64,000 bases of DNA from Terriglobia bacterium (GCA_020073665.1 JAIQEU010000009.1:248001-312000); one strand, 5' to 3'. Shown: positions 36,126 to 44,883, counted from the first letter of the stretch. Numbers and translations are program-made. The notes: generated by a model not told the origin, from the sequence alone.

Positions 36126-36350
36126 GCAGATATTTTCGCGGAAAAACGAAGCCCCGGCAGCAGGGAATCGGGACATTACTTCCCCAGAATCGGGACATGT
36201 ACCACGGAGACGAGTTCACGCCGGCAACATCGGCCATTGCAAATTCTGGCATGGGTATCCGGGTATACATACATCTCGTGTCTCAGTCGCGGCATCCCTG
36301 TAGAATATCCACCGGACCGGGCACACCAACTCAACTCAGAGGGAAGCCCC
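36126..36350. promoter_or_regulatory. Divergent promoter region with a 12-bp direct repeat
   Basis: Two identical copies of GAATCGGGACAT (36165-36176 and 36187-36198) are 22 bp apart centre to centre, i.e. two helical turns, between divergently transcribed genes. This is the form of a regulator binding pair, but no regulator is identified. Confidence 0.5.
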
Positions 36351-37249
36351 ATGAAAACAAGCGCCGTCAAACTGGTCCTGGCTGTAGGAATTCTGCTGTT
36401 CCCACTGTTGATCTCCGGACCCCTGCGGGCCCAGGTCGCTGACGCCACCCTGTCAGGTACCGTCACCGGCTCTTTGGGGGCAGTCGTGCCCGACGCCAAA
36501 ATCACCGTCAAGAATCTGGACACCGGCCAATCGGTGGCCACTCAGACTGGTTCCACCGGCATCTACAGCCTGCCCGGTCTTTCGCCCGGGGAGTATGAGG
36601 TTTCCATCGCGGCGGATGGGTTCGAATCGAAAGTAGCCAAGGTGACGCTTGCGGCAGGCACCGTCCAAACCATGGACGCCGCTTTGGCTGCGGCGCAGGC
36701 ACAGCCCCAGACCCCTGCCGAAACCTTGCCGAATGCCCCTTCCAGCAGCAAGACCGAGCCCTCGCTTCAGGACCTGGGATTCCCTCCCGATCAGACCAAG
36801 GGAGATCCCAAGATTCAGGCATTGCTTGATAAACGCACGCACATGCTGAAAATCCACCAGCGGTTGGGATTGATTACGACCATTCCCTAATTGCCACGCT
36901 GGCTACTTCTATCAACGCTGGGGGGAAGAGCACTAGCAACACTGACCGTACGGTGCATCTGGTTCTGGGCTCAGTCGCGTCGGATCTGTATTTCACCAGC
37001 GCGTACTTTGCCATCCGCGCGCCCCGTGTGCCGGGGACCGAAACCCGCGGGCCCATCCGTTTCCACAAGGCCATAGCATGGATTCACGGCCCGGGCATGA
37101 TCCTCACGCCCATCCTGGGAGCAATGGCGTACTCGCAAAAGAGCAATGGGGAGAAGGTCCACGGGATCGCTGCCGCCCATGGACCGGTGGCCATCGTGAC
37201 GGCTGGGGCGTTTGGCGCCGCCCTGTTGTCGGTATCGCTGAAATTCTGA
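36351..37249 (+). pseudogene. Regulatory-domain/membrane protein split by a frameshift
   Basis: Frame 1 (36351-36890) encodes a signal peptide, a carboxypeptidase-regulatory-like domain (DATLSGTVTGSLGAVVPDAK) and ends ...LGLITTIP then a stop. The other frame continues without a gap as LIATLATSINAGGKS..., a membrane segment plus SDLYFTSAYFAIRAP and two more hydrophobic stretches, to a stop at 37249. Restoring one C in the CCC run at 36885-36887 fuses the two halves in the middle of one membrane helix. A GTG at 36953 could start the second half alone, but the coding pattern extends upstream of it. Either a recent mutation or a sequencing error. Confidence 0.75.
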
Positions 37250-37257
37250 TCCTTTCT

Positions 37258-37800
37258 ATGAATGCGAAAATCCTGATGGTTACCTTCCTCCTGGCGCTTC
37301 CGCCGCTTGCCCCAGCTGCGGACAGTCAATGGGTCCTGGCGCAATCCACTCTCACCTATCACGTTTCGCACCCGCTGCACCAAAGCGAGGGTGTCAGCGC
37401 CGCGGCCCGGGGCAAGGGCATTTGCCACGAAGGGCAATGCGATTTTCTGATTGCGGTTCCGGTTAAGTCCTTCGATTCGGGCGACAGCAACCGCGACCTG
37501 CACATGCTTCAGGTGACGCGCGGCGCAGAATTTCCCATGGTCATGGTGCGCACCCGTCTGCCGGAAACGATTTCCACCTCGACAACCATCCATGCCGACT
37601 TGGAAATCCAGTTCGCCGGCGAGACTGCCCAGTACAAGCAGGTTCCGTTTCAGCTGGTGACGCAAGGCAACGAGACTCGAATCTCTGGGACAATTCCGGC
37701 AACGCTGTCCGATTTCAAAATCGAGCCGCCCTCGCTCTTGACGCTGCCGGTCAAAAACGAAATTCCGATACGCGTGGAAATGACCTGGCGTCCGCAGTGA
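37258..37800 (+). CDS. Exported YceI family protein
   Basis: 180 aa from the ATG at 37258, signal peptide ending LAPAAD. The lipocalin-like YceI barrel shows STLTYHVSHPLHQSEGVSAA and FLIAVPVKSFDSGDSNRDLH and ends with FKIEPPSLLTLPVKNEIPIR. YceI proteins bind isoprenoid-like ligands. It lies 8 nt after the frameshifted gene, probably cotranscribed. Confidence 0.82.
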   Translation: MNAKILMVTFLLALPPLAPAADSQWVLAQSTLTYHVSHPLHQSEGVSAAARGKGICHEGQCDFLIAVPVKSFDSGDSNRDLHMLQVTRGAEFPMVMVRTRLPETISTSTTIHADLEIQFAGETAQYKQVPFQLVTQGNETRISGTIPATLSDFKIEPPSLLTLPVKNEIPIRVEMTWRPQ

Positions 37801-37840
37801 CCCGCTTCCGCGCCGCGCGGACGCCATCTCATTCTCCGGC

Positions 37841-38794
37841 TTACTTCAGCTCACTGTTGAGTACGTTGGCCAGCCGGGCTCCTGCCAGTGCCACCCGCTC
37901 CTTCGCCACCTTCCGGGCCGCCGTGCGGTAGGCCGTGGTCAGCGTGAAGGGCCCGTTTCCGGCGCCGATCGGCGCGACGTAAACATCTTTCTGGGCATCG
38001 TCGAAGCTCTCCTTGATCCAGGTCGCAGCGTCGGTATTGCTTGCCAGCGTGGCATCTGCCTTCGCCAGCTTCTTGCCATACAGTACCGCCGCGTTGGGAT
38101 CCGACCCCGTCCCCGGAAGGTCATCCCAGAAACCATGCAACTCGTTCTTGCAGGGCTTCTTGCACAGCGTAACGCTGTTCCCTCCGCGGTCTCCGTTGGG
38201 ATCAGCCTTGCTGACCCGGGTTGCGTCGTGCAGCGGCTGGTGTACGTCCCCTACCAGGTGGAGCAGCCACACCAGATCGTAGGACTTCAACTCGTCGGGC
38301 TTGCTCGACGACAGCACCGCCCGGAACGCGGCAATCTGAGTTTCAGCGTTGGGTGCCGGGATGGAGCCGAGCGGGCTGCCGTCCTGGGTGAATGGGGTGT
38401 CCACAAAGTGCCAGTACTTGTGGTGCAGGTGGTCGCTGTACCCGGTGTTCTGCGACGAGTTGACGCCATCCGGCACGTCGCCATGTGGATCGGGGCCGTC
38501 GTCGCTGTACCCCGTCTCGCTCTTGATCTGGTCGGGCCAGGTCGCCGCGATCATAAAGAGCATCATCGCTTGATCCTTCTGGGCCGTGCCTTTGGGGACC
38601 TGTGTAAGCCACTTCTTGTAGTCGGGATTCAGCTTGAGCAAGGCATTCACGCGAGTCTTCGTGGCCGCCGTCAGTTGTGCATAGGCCACGTACGCCACGG
38701 CCATGTGCCCAACTGAACCCCAGCCGAACAGCGGTGCGTTGAAAACCAGCGCGAATACCAGGAGTAGCGCGAGCCAGCGGTAGATCGTCTGCAT
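37841..38794 (-). CDS. Secreted S1/P1-type nuclease
   Basis: 317 aa from the ATG at 38794. After signal cleavage the mature chain would start WGSVGHMAVAY, with the N-terminal Trp that helps bind a zinc cluster in S1/P1 enzymes. The conserved zinc motifs YSDHLHHKYWHFVDTPF and LLHLVGDVHQPLHDA are intact. It degrades single-stranded nucleic acids, releasing 5'-nucleotides; with the phosphoesterases this points to phosphate or nucleotide scavenging. Confidence 0.9.
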   Translation of the reverse strand: MQTIYRWLALLLVFALVFNAPLFGWGSVGHMAVAYVAYAQLTAATKTRVNALLKLNPDYKKWLTQVPKGTAQKDQAMMLFMIAATWPDQIKSETGYSDDGPDPHGDVPDGVNSSQNTGYSDHLHHKYWHFVDTPFTQDGSPLGSIPAPNAETQIAAFRAVLSSSKPDELKSYDLVWLLHLVGDVHQPLHDATRVSKADPNGDRGGNSVTLCKKPCKNELHGFWDDLPGTGSDPNAAVLYGKKLAKADATLASNTDAATWIKESFDDAQKDVYVAPIGAGNGPFTLTTAYRTAARKVAKERVALAGARLANVLNSELK

Positions 38795-39070
38795 AAATCG
38801 CCTCGTCGAACACAGGAATGGGTTTCGGGTCGGAAAGCGCCCGACGCGCAGCGGCGCCAGCGGCCATGCATATTCCTGTGGGAATGTTTGAGGGAAGAGG
38901 AGAGCATGGTGCCACGGGTTCGCCGGCAAGGCAAGGAAATTTTGCAGGCCTTAGGTTCCCGGATTCGAAAGCACGACAATATCCGGAGGGCTCTTCACAA
39001 ACGCGAGCGGGACTCGAGCCCCACATTATTGCCGCAGCCCCCGATTTGCTATGCTAGATTTCAGCGCGAT

Positions 39071-39147
39071 GGGCGCGTAGCTCAAACGGATAGAGCACCG
39101 GATTTCTAATCCGGGGGTTGCAGGTTCGATTCCTGCCGCGCCTACCA
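39071..39147 (+). tRNA. tRNA-Arg (anticodon TCT), island insertion site
   Basis: A 77-nt cloverleaf including encoded CCA (39145-39147). Acceptor GGGCGCG pairs with CGCGCCT, anticodon stem CCGGA / TCCGG with loop TTTCTAA giving TCT, T-loop TTCGATT. An integrase gene starts 32 nt beyond the CCA, so the 3' end probably doubles as attL. Confidence 0.95.
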
Positions 39148-39178
39148 GACCTCCAGCCCAAGTGGAAAGCAAAATAAG

Positions 39179-40459
39179 CTAGTTAGGTAGAACAACCTGC
39201 TGGTGGGGTACCTGGGAAAGCTCGGTCGTAGCCTTGACTCTGCCCAAACTCCGCCCAAACTCGGCCGCCTGCTTTAGCGTCACCGCTACATGTTGGGCTA
39301 CCTCGTGCTCGCGCTCTCGCGCCGCGTCCAGGCTCACTGCTGCCGCGCGAACATCACGGTCGTTTGAAATGTTGTAGCGCTCGAACACGTTTCGATTCTT
39401 GTGCCCAGAAATCAGCATCGCAACTTTTTCCGGGACTCCAGCACGCACGAGGTTTCGCACTGCCGTTCTGCGCAGATCGTGAAACAGCAGTCCGTCGTAT
39501 CTCAGTTGTGAGCCTTTCCAATCGCATGCACATCCTGCGCAGTGCCGTTCCTTGCTGGCGACTTCTTCCCCGCACTCGGGACAAACTATCGCTCCCAAGC
39601 TGGCGCGACAGCAGACGTTCCTCCAAGCGGCGCGAAAAGCCCTGACCGGCCGCCCGTTCTTGCGGGTAAAGACGTAGTCATTAGGCGTCTTGCCATAGAT
39701 CGACGCGGCTACGAGTTCGCGCACCGCGTGCGTCATGACAACCGAGCGTCCCTCTCGGTTCTTTGTGGTTCCGGGATCGAGCCTCAGAGTGTTCGCCGAG
39801 AGATCGACGTGCCGCACTCTAAGATCGAGCAGTTCGCCTTTCCGCCAACCGAAGGTGTAGCCCACTTCAAACATTGCCCGCAGCCACAGGCCGGTACTTG
39901 CACATTCGGATGCAAGCCGGTCGTGATCTTCCGGTTCGACGAAACCCTTACGCACGTTATCCCGCTCATCGAGCAGAGGAATGTACGGAACAGCCTGGAC
40001 CTTTGGAGGCGTAGACCGCAGAGCGTAGTAAAAGGCTCCCTTCAAAATCGCCAGCTCGCGGTTGACGGTCGCCTTCTTTGCGCCTTTGTTGAGCCGGGCT
40101 GCTTTGTACGTGTCCACCTTCTGTGTGGTCACCATGGCCGCCGTCAGGTGTCCGAAGGTGGGTTGGAGATGAAGCCGCCATCTGGCTTCGAGGTCAGGGA
40201 GTGACCGATGTCCGTTAGCACGGTAGTTCATGATGAGGTTTTCGACGATCTCTTGCACCGTGACCTTCCGAAGATTGACGGTCGGCAGCGTGCCTTTCTC
40301 AGCGTCACCAAGGCGGACCTTCAGCAGCCGCTTAGCATCGTCGAGTTTGGTCGAACGTGTTGATTCCCGGACTGGTTTGCCGTTGACGTGGTACTTGATC
40401 CAGTACATGGTCGAGTTCTTCCAGCGAAAAATTGAACCTGTCCCTCGTGGTCGTTTCAT
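39179..40459 (-). CDS. Tyrosine-type integrase with zinc-ribbon insertion
   Basis: 426 aa, with the AP2/SAM-like N-terminal domains and a catalytic domain. Catalytic residues: Arg206 (FGWRKGE), His327-x-x-Arg330 (HDLRRT), His353 (SGHKN) and Tyr362 (FERYNI). Between Arg206 and His327 lies an insertion with CPEC (293-296) and CAGC (307-310), a zinc-ribbon signature unusual for phage-type integrases. It is convergent with and adjacent to tRNA-Arg, and is the last gene of the leftward island module. It mediates integration and excision at the tRNA. Confidence 0.92.
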   Translation of the reverse strand: MKRPRGTGSIFRWKNSTMYWIKYHVNGKPVRESTRSTKLDDAKRLLKVRLGDAEKGTLPTVNLRKVTVQEIVENLIMNYRANGHRSLPDLEARWRLHLQPTFGHLTAAMVTTQKVDTYKAARLNKGAKKATVNRELAILKGAFYYALRSTPPKVQAVPYIPLLDERDNVRKGFVEPEDHDRLASECASTGLWLRAMFEVGYTFGWRKGELLDLRVRHVDLSANTLRLDPGTTKNREGRSVVMTHAVRELVAASIYGKTPNDYVFTRKNGRPVRAFRAAWRNVCCRASLGAIVCPECGEEVASKERHCAGCACDWKGSQLRYDGLLFHDLRRTAVRNLVRAGVPEKVAMLISGHKNRNVFERYNISNDRDVRAAAVSLDAAREREHEVAQHVAVTLKQAAEFGRSLGRVKATTELSQVPHQQVVLPN

Positions 40460-40626
40460 AGTGTTTTCCCTTTCTGTTTGCGCTTGCGCTCGCGTGCCTC
40501 GACTGCCTTGCGTGCTCGTTCGCTGCGTTGTTTCGGGGAGAGTTTCCTGGCGGCGGCCTTGCCGCCCTTAGCGCCCAGCTTCGCCAAGTGTTCGGCAAGC
40601 TGACGGCTGATTTCCTCCTTACTCAT
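40456..40626 (-). CDS. Small basic protein overlapping the integrase start
   Basis: 56 aa: MSKEEISRQLAEHLAKLGAK followed by GGKAAARKLSPKQRSERARK and a Lys/Arg-rich tail. The stop overlaps the integrase start in ATGA, and a strong GGAGGAG ribosome binding site precedes the ATG. The KxGxKGGKAAAR pattern is reminiscent of short phage/plasmid-borne basic proteins. DNA binding or an architectural aid to integration is inferred only. Confidence 0.7.
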   Translation of the reverse strand: MSKEEISRQLAEHLAKLGAKGGKAAARKLSPKQRSERARKAVEARERKRKQKGKTL

Positions 40627-40704
40627 GCGCTCCTCCTGGCCGTTTCTACTCCGCCGACCAGACTCTATCTTAGCCGCTTAGATGAAAGAATCAAGTGGAA
40701 AGTA

Positions 40705-40905
40705 TCACAGCGTGACTTTGTGGTTTTCAATCCACTCGTTAAGGTCCCGAAGGTCGATGTGAAACGGTGCATGGTTGTCCGTCTTAACCACAGGAAGCTC
40801 GCCGCGTTGAATCATGGCGCGCAGACTCTTGGGGCTGCGACCGAGGTACTCGGCAGCAGGCTTGAGCCTCAGGAGGCGCGGCAAGATTGGCGATACTTTG
40901 GGCAT
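40705..40905 (-). CDS. Excisionase-type helix-turn-helix protein
   Basis: 66 aa with a MerR/Xis-type winged-helix: LKPAAEYLGRSPKSLRAMIQ as helix-turn-helix, then a short wing (GELPVVKTDNHAPFHID). Such proteins direct integrase to excise. Its position two genes upstream of int agrees. Confidence 0.82.
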   Translation of the reverse strand: MPKVSPILPRLLRLKPAAEYLGRSPKSLRAMIQRGELPVVKTDNHAPFHIDLRDLNEWIENHKVTL

Positions 40906-41010
40906 AGTTTAGGCAGAGGCCCATCAGCAACCCACGCCAGTCGCGGCATTCGCGGGTGTCGCCGGATTGTCAATCCGACGTGCTTTTCTCGCATTGCGTC
41001 GCTGGCCGAA

Positions 41011-41913
41011 TTACTGGTCCTTTTGCGGAAGGCAGGCGTCACCGCTTGCCTCCGGTGTTCTCTTCACCAGCACGGTGGCTGCCTGCTGGCGAAGAACTGC
41101 ACGGCGCTCCTCCAGTTCTTCGGGCGTCATGGCTCGTCGCGCTGGTTTCGGTGGACCGGGATCGCAATCCGCTGGCACCACGCCCTCCATGCGCATTTGC
41201 TGCAAGATTCCGGCGAAGCCGGTCAGAATTTGTGTCACTGGCCTCACCTCGCCCACCAACATGCGCTTCCCCGACTCCGCAGGCAGCGCCATGAGCAACT
41301 GATCCGCTTGCTCAGGCGCAAGGAGGTTTAGTGCAGCGTCGCTCCTGATTCGCTTTTTCTCGACCGCCTCGGTGAGGGCGCGCACTCGATCACTCTTGTC
41401 CCAACCCAATGACGGTTCCCAGCGCACTGGGATACCTTCGCGCCGGGCGCTTTCCAGAGCGCGCGAGTACGCCTCCTTGAATGTCATACGCGCCGCCACA
41501 TGGTCACCCGCCTGCAGCATAGGCCGCGCTACTCCGAATGCCTCCATCATCTCCTCGGTCCACACGCACGAACTGCTCTCATCTTTCGGGCATAAGGCCC
41601 ACGCCTCCTCCACTCCCGGCCTGCCGTCGTCGGCACCAGCACCAGGAATGCGCTCAATGATGTCCACAGGCGCGATGAAGCGGCACTCCAGGCGCACGCG
41701 CGCCAAGGCCGCAATTATCTGCGCGTCCGTGTAGAGACTCGCCAGGTCGGCAGCCATCGTGGCCAAGGTCTTGGCATCAGGCACCGGCCTTCCCACCGCC
41801 ACGTAGGTCGCCGCCAAACGCTCGCTCAAGTTCTTCAGCCTTTGCGTCAATGAGTTTTGCTGCCCCTGCGACTGATTCTGCGGCTTGGTCAGACAGTGAT
41901 TTTCCATATCCAA
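41011..41913 (-). CDS. Helicase-loader-like island replication protein (uncertain)
   Basis: 300 aa if started at 41913, which overlaps the previous gene by 137 nt; a later start around 41790 is possible. The N-terminal helical stretch LAATYVAVGRPVPDAKTLAT ... DAQIIAALARVRLECRFIAP resembles helicase-loader or replication-accessory helical domains. The segment RPGVEEAWAL precedes TEEMMEAFGVARPMLQAGDH, repeatedly seen in phage-like elements. Function inferred from position only. Confidence 0.55.
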   Translation of the reverse strand: MDMENHCLTKPQNQSQGQQNSLTQRLKNLSERLAATYVAVGRPVPDAKTLATMAADLASLYTDAQIIAALARVRLECRFIAPVDIIERIPGAGADDGRPGVEEAWALCPKDESSSCVWTEEMMEAFGVARPMLQAGDHVAARMTFKEAYSRALESARREGIPVRWEPSLGWDKSDRVRALTEAVEKKRIRSDAALNLLAPEQADQLLMALPAESGKRMLVGEVRPVTQILTGFAGILQQMRMEGVVPADCDPGPPKPARRAMTPEELEERRAVLRQQAATVLVKRTPEASGDACLPQKDQ

Positions 41914-42769
41914 GCGCTCCTTTCTGACGCGCCCGAAGTTCGAGCGTGTCGAAGTGTTCTCGCACCTTCTCCATGCTGAGGCTGTTCGCCTGCCAGAATC
42001 GGTCGCACTGTGCCCAGCGGATCACCGCAGCGATCCGCAGCTTGCTGCGGTTGTCGCTACTAAGCATGATGTCGGCAGTTACGGCCCAGTTGTGCAATTG
42101 ACGCTTTGTGATTCGAGCGTCGGGCTTGTGCGTGACAATCTCGTCTCGCAGGAACTGCGCGAGCCTTGTGGCTTCCACCGAAGGCTGTGGTTTTCGCTTG
42201 CTCCCCGACCGGGCGCTGCTCTCCTCGCAAGCTATCGCTTCCGAAGGAGCGCCGCCGTTGTCTGGCGGTGCGACCCCAGAGCCTGAGCCTGAGCCTAAGC
42301 CAAAGCCAAAGCCCAAGCCCAAGCCTGGGCGCAAATCTGTTCCGTTTGGCTGCTCAATGGAATCCGCACGGATACCATCGGAATCCAAAAACTTCCGCAA
42401 CTCGTCCTGCGGAGGCTCTGGGCCGACGATCTCGTTCGTTCCCCTGCGGCTCTTGCCCGGCAGGCGGCCGGGCTTATCGCTTCCCACCCAGTACCCCCAG
42501 GTCTTTCCACTCCCAGATTCGGTCCACCTGAACAGCATCTTCACTCGTTCCAGCTCGTTGAGTATCACTTCCACGTCGTCCGGTAAGACATCGGGCCGGT
42601 TGTAGGAATAGACCATCGCCCAGATTCTGCGAGGATTCACCTCGAAAACGCCGTTTGCGAACGCCAGGGGCAGCAGGTTGGCGTACTCAGCACGCCAGCG
42701 CGGCGGCGACACCCGCGCCAGCTTGTCCGAGCGCCACACGCCCTCACCATCGACGACTCGTTTCGGCAC
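41777..42769 (-). CDS. Phage replication-organiser-like protein with low-complexity hinge
   Basis: 330 aa. Residues about 1-115 look like a winged-helix replication-organiser domain (SDKLARVSPPRWRAEYANLL ... VEVILNELERVKMLFRWTES). A Gly-rich linker (GLGLGFGFGLGSGSGSG) comes from a hexanucleotide repeat at 42279-42326. The C-terminal half is helical (FLRDEIVTHKPDARITKRQL ... AAVIRWAQCDRFWQANSLSM). Weak resemblance to phage DnaD-like proteins; the role is inferred. Confidence 0.6.
   Translation of the reverse strand: MPKRVVDGEGVWRSDKLARVSPPRWRAEYANLLPLAFANGVFEVNPRRIWAMVYSYNRPDVLPDDVEVILNELERVKMLFRWTESGSGKTWGYWVGSDKPGRLPGKSRRGTNEIVGPEPPQDELRKFLDSDGIRADSIEQPNGTDLRPGLGLGFGFGLGSGSGSGVAPPDNGGAPSEAIACEESSARSGSKRKPQPSVEATRLAQFLRDEIVTHKPDARITKRQLHNWAVTADIMLSSDNRSKLRIAAVIRWAQCDRFWQANSLSMEKVREHFDTLELRARQKGALGYGKSLSDQAAESVAGAAKLIDAKAEELERAFGGDLRGGGKAGA
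42279..42326. repeat. Degenerate hexanucleotide tandem repeat
   Basis: Eight 6-bp units of the form (G/A)AGCC(T/A/C) inside the replication-organiser-like gene. It codes a G-L/F/S linker on the minus strand. Replication slippage could change linker length in steps of two residues without breaking the frame. Confidence 0.75.
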
Positions 42770-43059
42770 TTTCCCTCCTTGACGACTTCCCGCTTCATCG
42801 GAAGCCGCGCTGTGGCTACTTCTGGGCTGCTGGCGCTACCGGCACCACCCTCGCCTGCACCATCGGCACCGCCTGCACCGACGACATCACCTGCCCGGCC
42901 CGCTTCGCCTACATTCCGGTCGTCGTCGCGGTTGACTGCGAGCCTTGAGACATCGCCCACGGCGGGCGGCCTGGGCACCATTTGCGACTCAGCTATTGCA
43001 AGGCGGTCCGCTTCGATCTCGCCGTGGCCGGCGTGGTCAGCCAGCACCAACATGCTCAT
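42637..43059 (-). CDS. Possible 140-aa protein overlapping the replication-like gene
   Basis: An open frame starting MSMLVLADHAGHGEIEADRL, with a Gly/Ala-rich middle. It overlaps the 330-aa gene by 133 nt and fills the gap to the upstream gene at 43117. Composition and the long overlap make it doubtful; not recognised. Confidence 0.25.
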   Translation of the reverse strand: MSMLVLADHAGHGEIEADRLAIAESQMVPRPPAVGDVSRLAVNRDDDRNVGEAGRAGDVVGAGGADGAGEGGAGSASSPEVATARLPMKREVVKEGKCRNESSMVRACGARTSWRGCRRRAGVLSTPTCCPWRSQTAFSR

Positions 43060-43116
43060 CTGCTGCCCGCGTGCAAAGCCCGGTTCTCTGACTCACGCAG
43101 TGAGTTTGATGGTTCA

Positions 43117-43347
43117 TCATTTCGTTCCCGGTCGTGCATTAGGGTTGGCTGCGGGCTCACGGCACGACTCCATCAGCCTCAGCAGACTCGCCTGGGAAAC
43201 GAAGACGGACCGCCCGAATCTGAAAACTTCTAGTTGCCGCTCGCGGGAGTAGCGGCGCAGTTTGCTTGCAGGGATTCCTGACGTGACCTCGGCTTCTGCG
43301 AAAGTCAGCGCACGGTCAGGTTGGGCTTGGATCAAGTTGTTCGCCAC
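43117..43347 (-). CDS. Small helix-turn-helix protein
   Basis: 76 aa from a GTG at 43347 with GAGAGG upstream. FAEAEVTSGIPASKLRRYSR is a MerR/excisionase-like helix-turn-helix and EVFRFGRSVFVSQASLLRLM the wing. It may be a second directionality factor or a repressor of the leftward module. Confidence 0.65.
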   Translation of the reverse strand: MANNLIQAQPDRALTFAEAEVTSGIPASKLRRYSRERQLEVFRFGRSVFVSQASLLRLMESCREPAANPNARPGTK

Positions 43348-43424
43348 CAGCACCTCTCGTTCAATGCGAGCAGTGTCGCGCGAATGCCGTTGGCGAGACC
43401 AGAGACGTACAAAACGACTTTTTC

Positions 43425-44447
43425 TTATTCTGTGCGTGACGGCAGGGGAGGAAGAGCAGGACAGCGGGGTGCGAACGTGTGCGCCCCGGTCGGCAAGTCT
43501 AGCGGCTCGGAATCGAAGGTGTAAGCGCGGACACCGGGCGCAGTCAGGCATCCGGGGCCTTCGATCATGATTCGGACGCGCAGTTGCAGTTGATGGACGG
43601 TAATTTTGTGTTGCCGCCGATAGTCGCGCAGCCGCTTCCAAAGCGTCTGAGGGGTCACCCTTAAACGCACGCCGCTTGCTGCGAGCCCGGCATTGAGCAG
43701 TTTGACGAGCAAAGGCACGGTCGTGGCGGTCTGGAACAACGTTTTCAGGTACAGGTCAAGATAGACCAGAACTGGGGCCACAGCACCGTCTCCGAGCTTC
43801 GCCAACGCCTTGTTGATCGAAGCAAGGGCGGTTGCCAAGGCAGTTAGATCGTGCGCCTCATCTTCCAATTGCTCGGGTTCCAGTGGGCGTCGCTGGCCGT
43901 TGCGCCATTCAGGAAGCAGCCACTCTCCCGCCTTGCTTGCGGTGCCTGGTTTCAGGACGATCTGGTCCAGTACGTAACTGTGCCATCTGGACACAACGTG
44001 CTGGAAGCTCCTGACAGCTCGCAAATCCTTGGCCGCACGCCTCAGGGTACCTGTGGCCTTCTTCGCCAAGGCCCGGAGACGGGGCACCGAGTTCTCCCCT
44101 GCGACGGATACACTGCAATATTGAAAAATGCGGCCCAGCAACTCCTGGATGTGCGGAGTGATTTCAGGCCGGTGTAGTATCTCCGAGACGCCTCGGTACT
44201 CCGCCTTCTGAAGTTCGACCAGGAAGGCAGCCTCCCACGTTCCATACTCTTGAGCACGGGTGGGCGATCTCTGCGCCCTGTTTCGCCGCCGTCGTGCTAC
44301 GCCCTTTTTGGCGGATTCCTTTCCCCCGTCAGCGGTTTCGAGTCTCACGCACTGGGAGCACATCGGAATACCACTGATAATGCGCTCGGCGGGCAGTTTC
44401 GGATGACGCTCGCAATTGACGCGAACTTGGGGTGTTGTGGTTTTCAT
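43425..44447 (-). CDS. Island-specific protein of unknown function
   Basis: 340 aa, first gene of the leftward module. A Cys-rich start (VNCERHP ... MCSQCVRLE) could bind zinc. A basic segment (KKGVARRRRNRAQRSP) follows and then a long helical region ending with GVRLRVTPQTLWKRLRDYRR. The C-terminus is Pro-rich. I do not recognise it; the first-gene position and basic character allow a DNA-binding role. Confidence 0.6.
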   Translation of the reverse strand: MKTTTPQVRVNCERHPKLPAERIISGIPMCSQCVRLETADGGKESAKKGVARRRRNRAQRSPTRAQEYGTWEAAFLVELQKAEYRGVSEILHRPEITPHIQELLGRIFQYCSVSVAGENSVPRLRALAKKATGTLRRAAKDLRAVRSFQHVVSRWHSYVLDQIVLKPGTASKAGEWLLPEWRNGQRRPLEPEQLEDEAHDLTALATALASINKALAKLGDGAVAPVLVYLDLYLKTLFQTATTVPLLVKLLNAGLAASGVRLRVTPQTLWKRLRDYRRQHKITVHQLQLRVRIMIEGPGCLTAPGVRAYTFDSEPLDLPTGAHTFAPRCPALPPLPSRTE

Positions 44448-44883
44448 TGTGACCTCCCGTGACCGTCCCGCGCTTTACGCATGGAGGCAGGCGAGCGCGG
44501 ATGCACTCGCCCATCCCGCCAGTGCGTCCACAGACCGCTGCCTACGAGTCCAACATTGCCGTTCTTTCGGGAGATCGGTCAAGATGGAAAAATGTGCGCC
44601 TGCTCCGGGGGAAGCGATCTACGCCGATCCCTAACAGGCGAGGCCGGTCACCCCGAAGAAACGGGGGTGGGTTCGGAAAGAGAGCCTATTCCTGGGCGGA
44701 GCGCGACCCAAAAATTTGCTCTAACTGTGCCCGTGATCTGCGTAAAAGAATAAGATGTTCTGCTGTTTTCAACCTGGGAACGATTGGTCATCTCTCATCG
44801 GCTCTGGTAAGCTCTGTTGGTCCTTTCCCCATGCTGTACTACCCGCGGAACGCTGAAGTGCTTGAAATTAGAGGACACCGGTG
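44448..44883. promoter_or_regulatory. Divergent control region of the island
   Basis: 436 bp between the leftward integration/replication module and the rightward GIY-YIG/restriction operon. No gene is supported. It must hold both promoters; no repeated operator could be recognised by eye. Confidence 0.45.

Noticed and set aside
36880-36895. Programmed -1 frameshift at the split regulatory-domain gene
   Set aside because: The sequence ATTCCCTAA has no canonical X-XXY-YYZ heptamer and no clear downstream pseudoknot, so a deletion or sequencing error is more likely.
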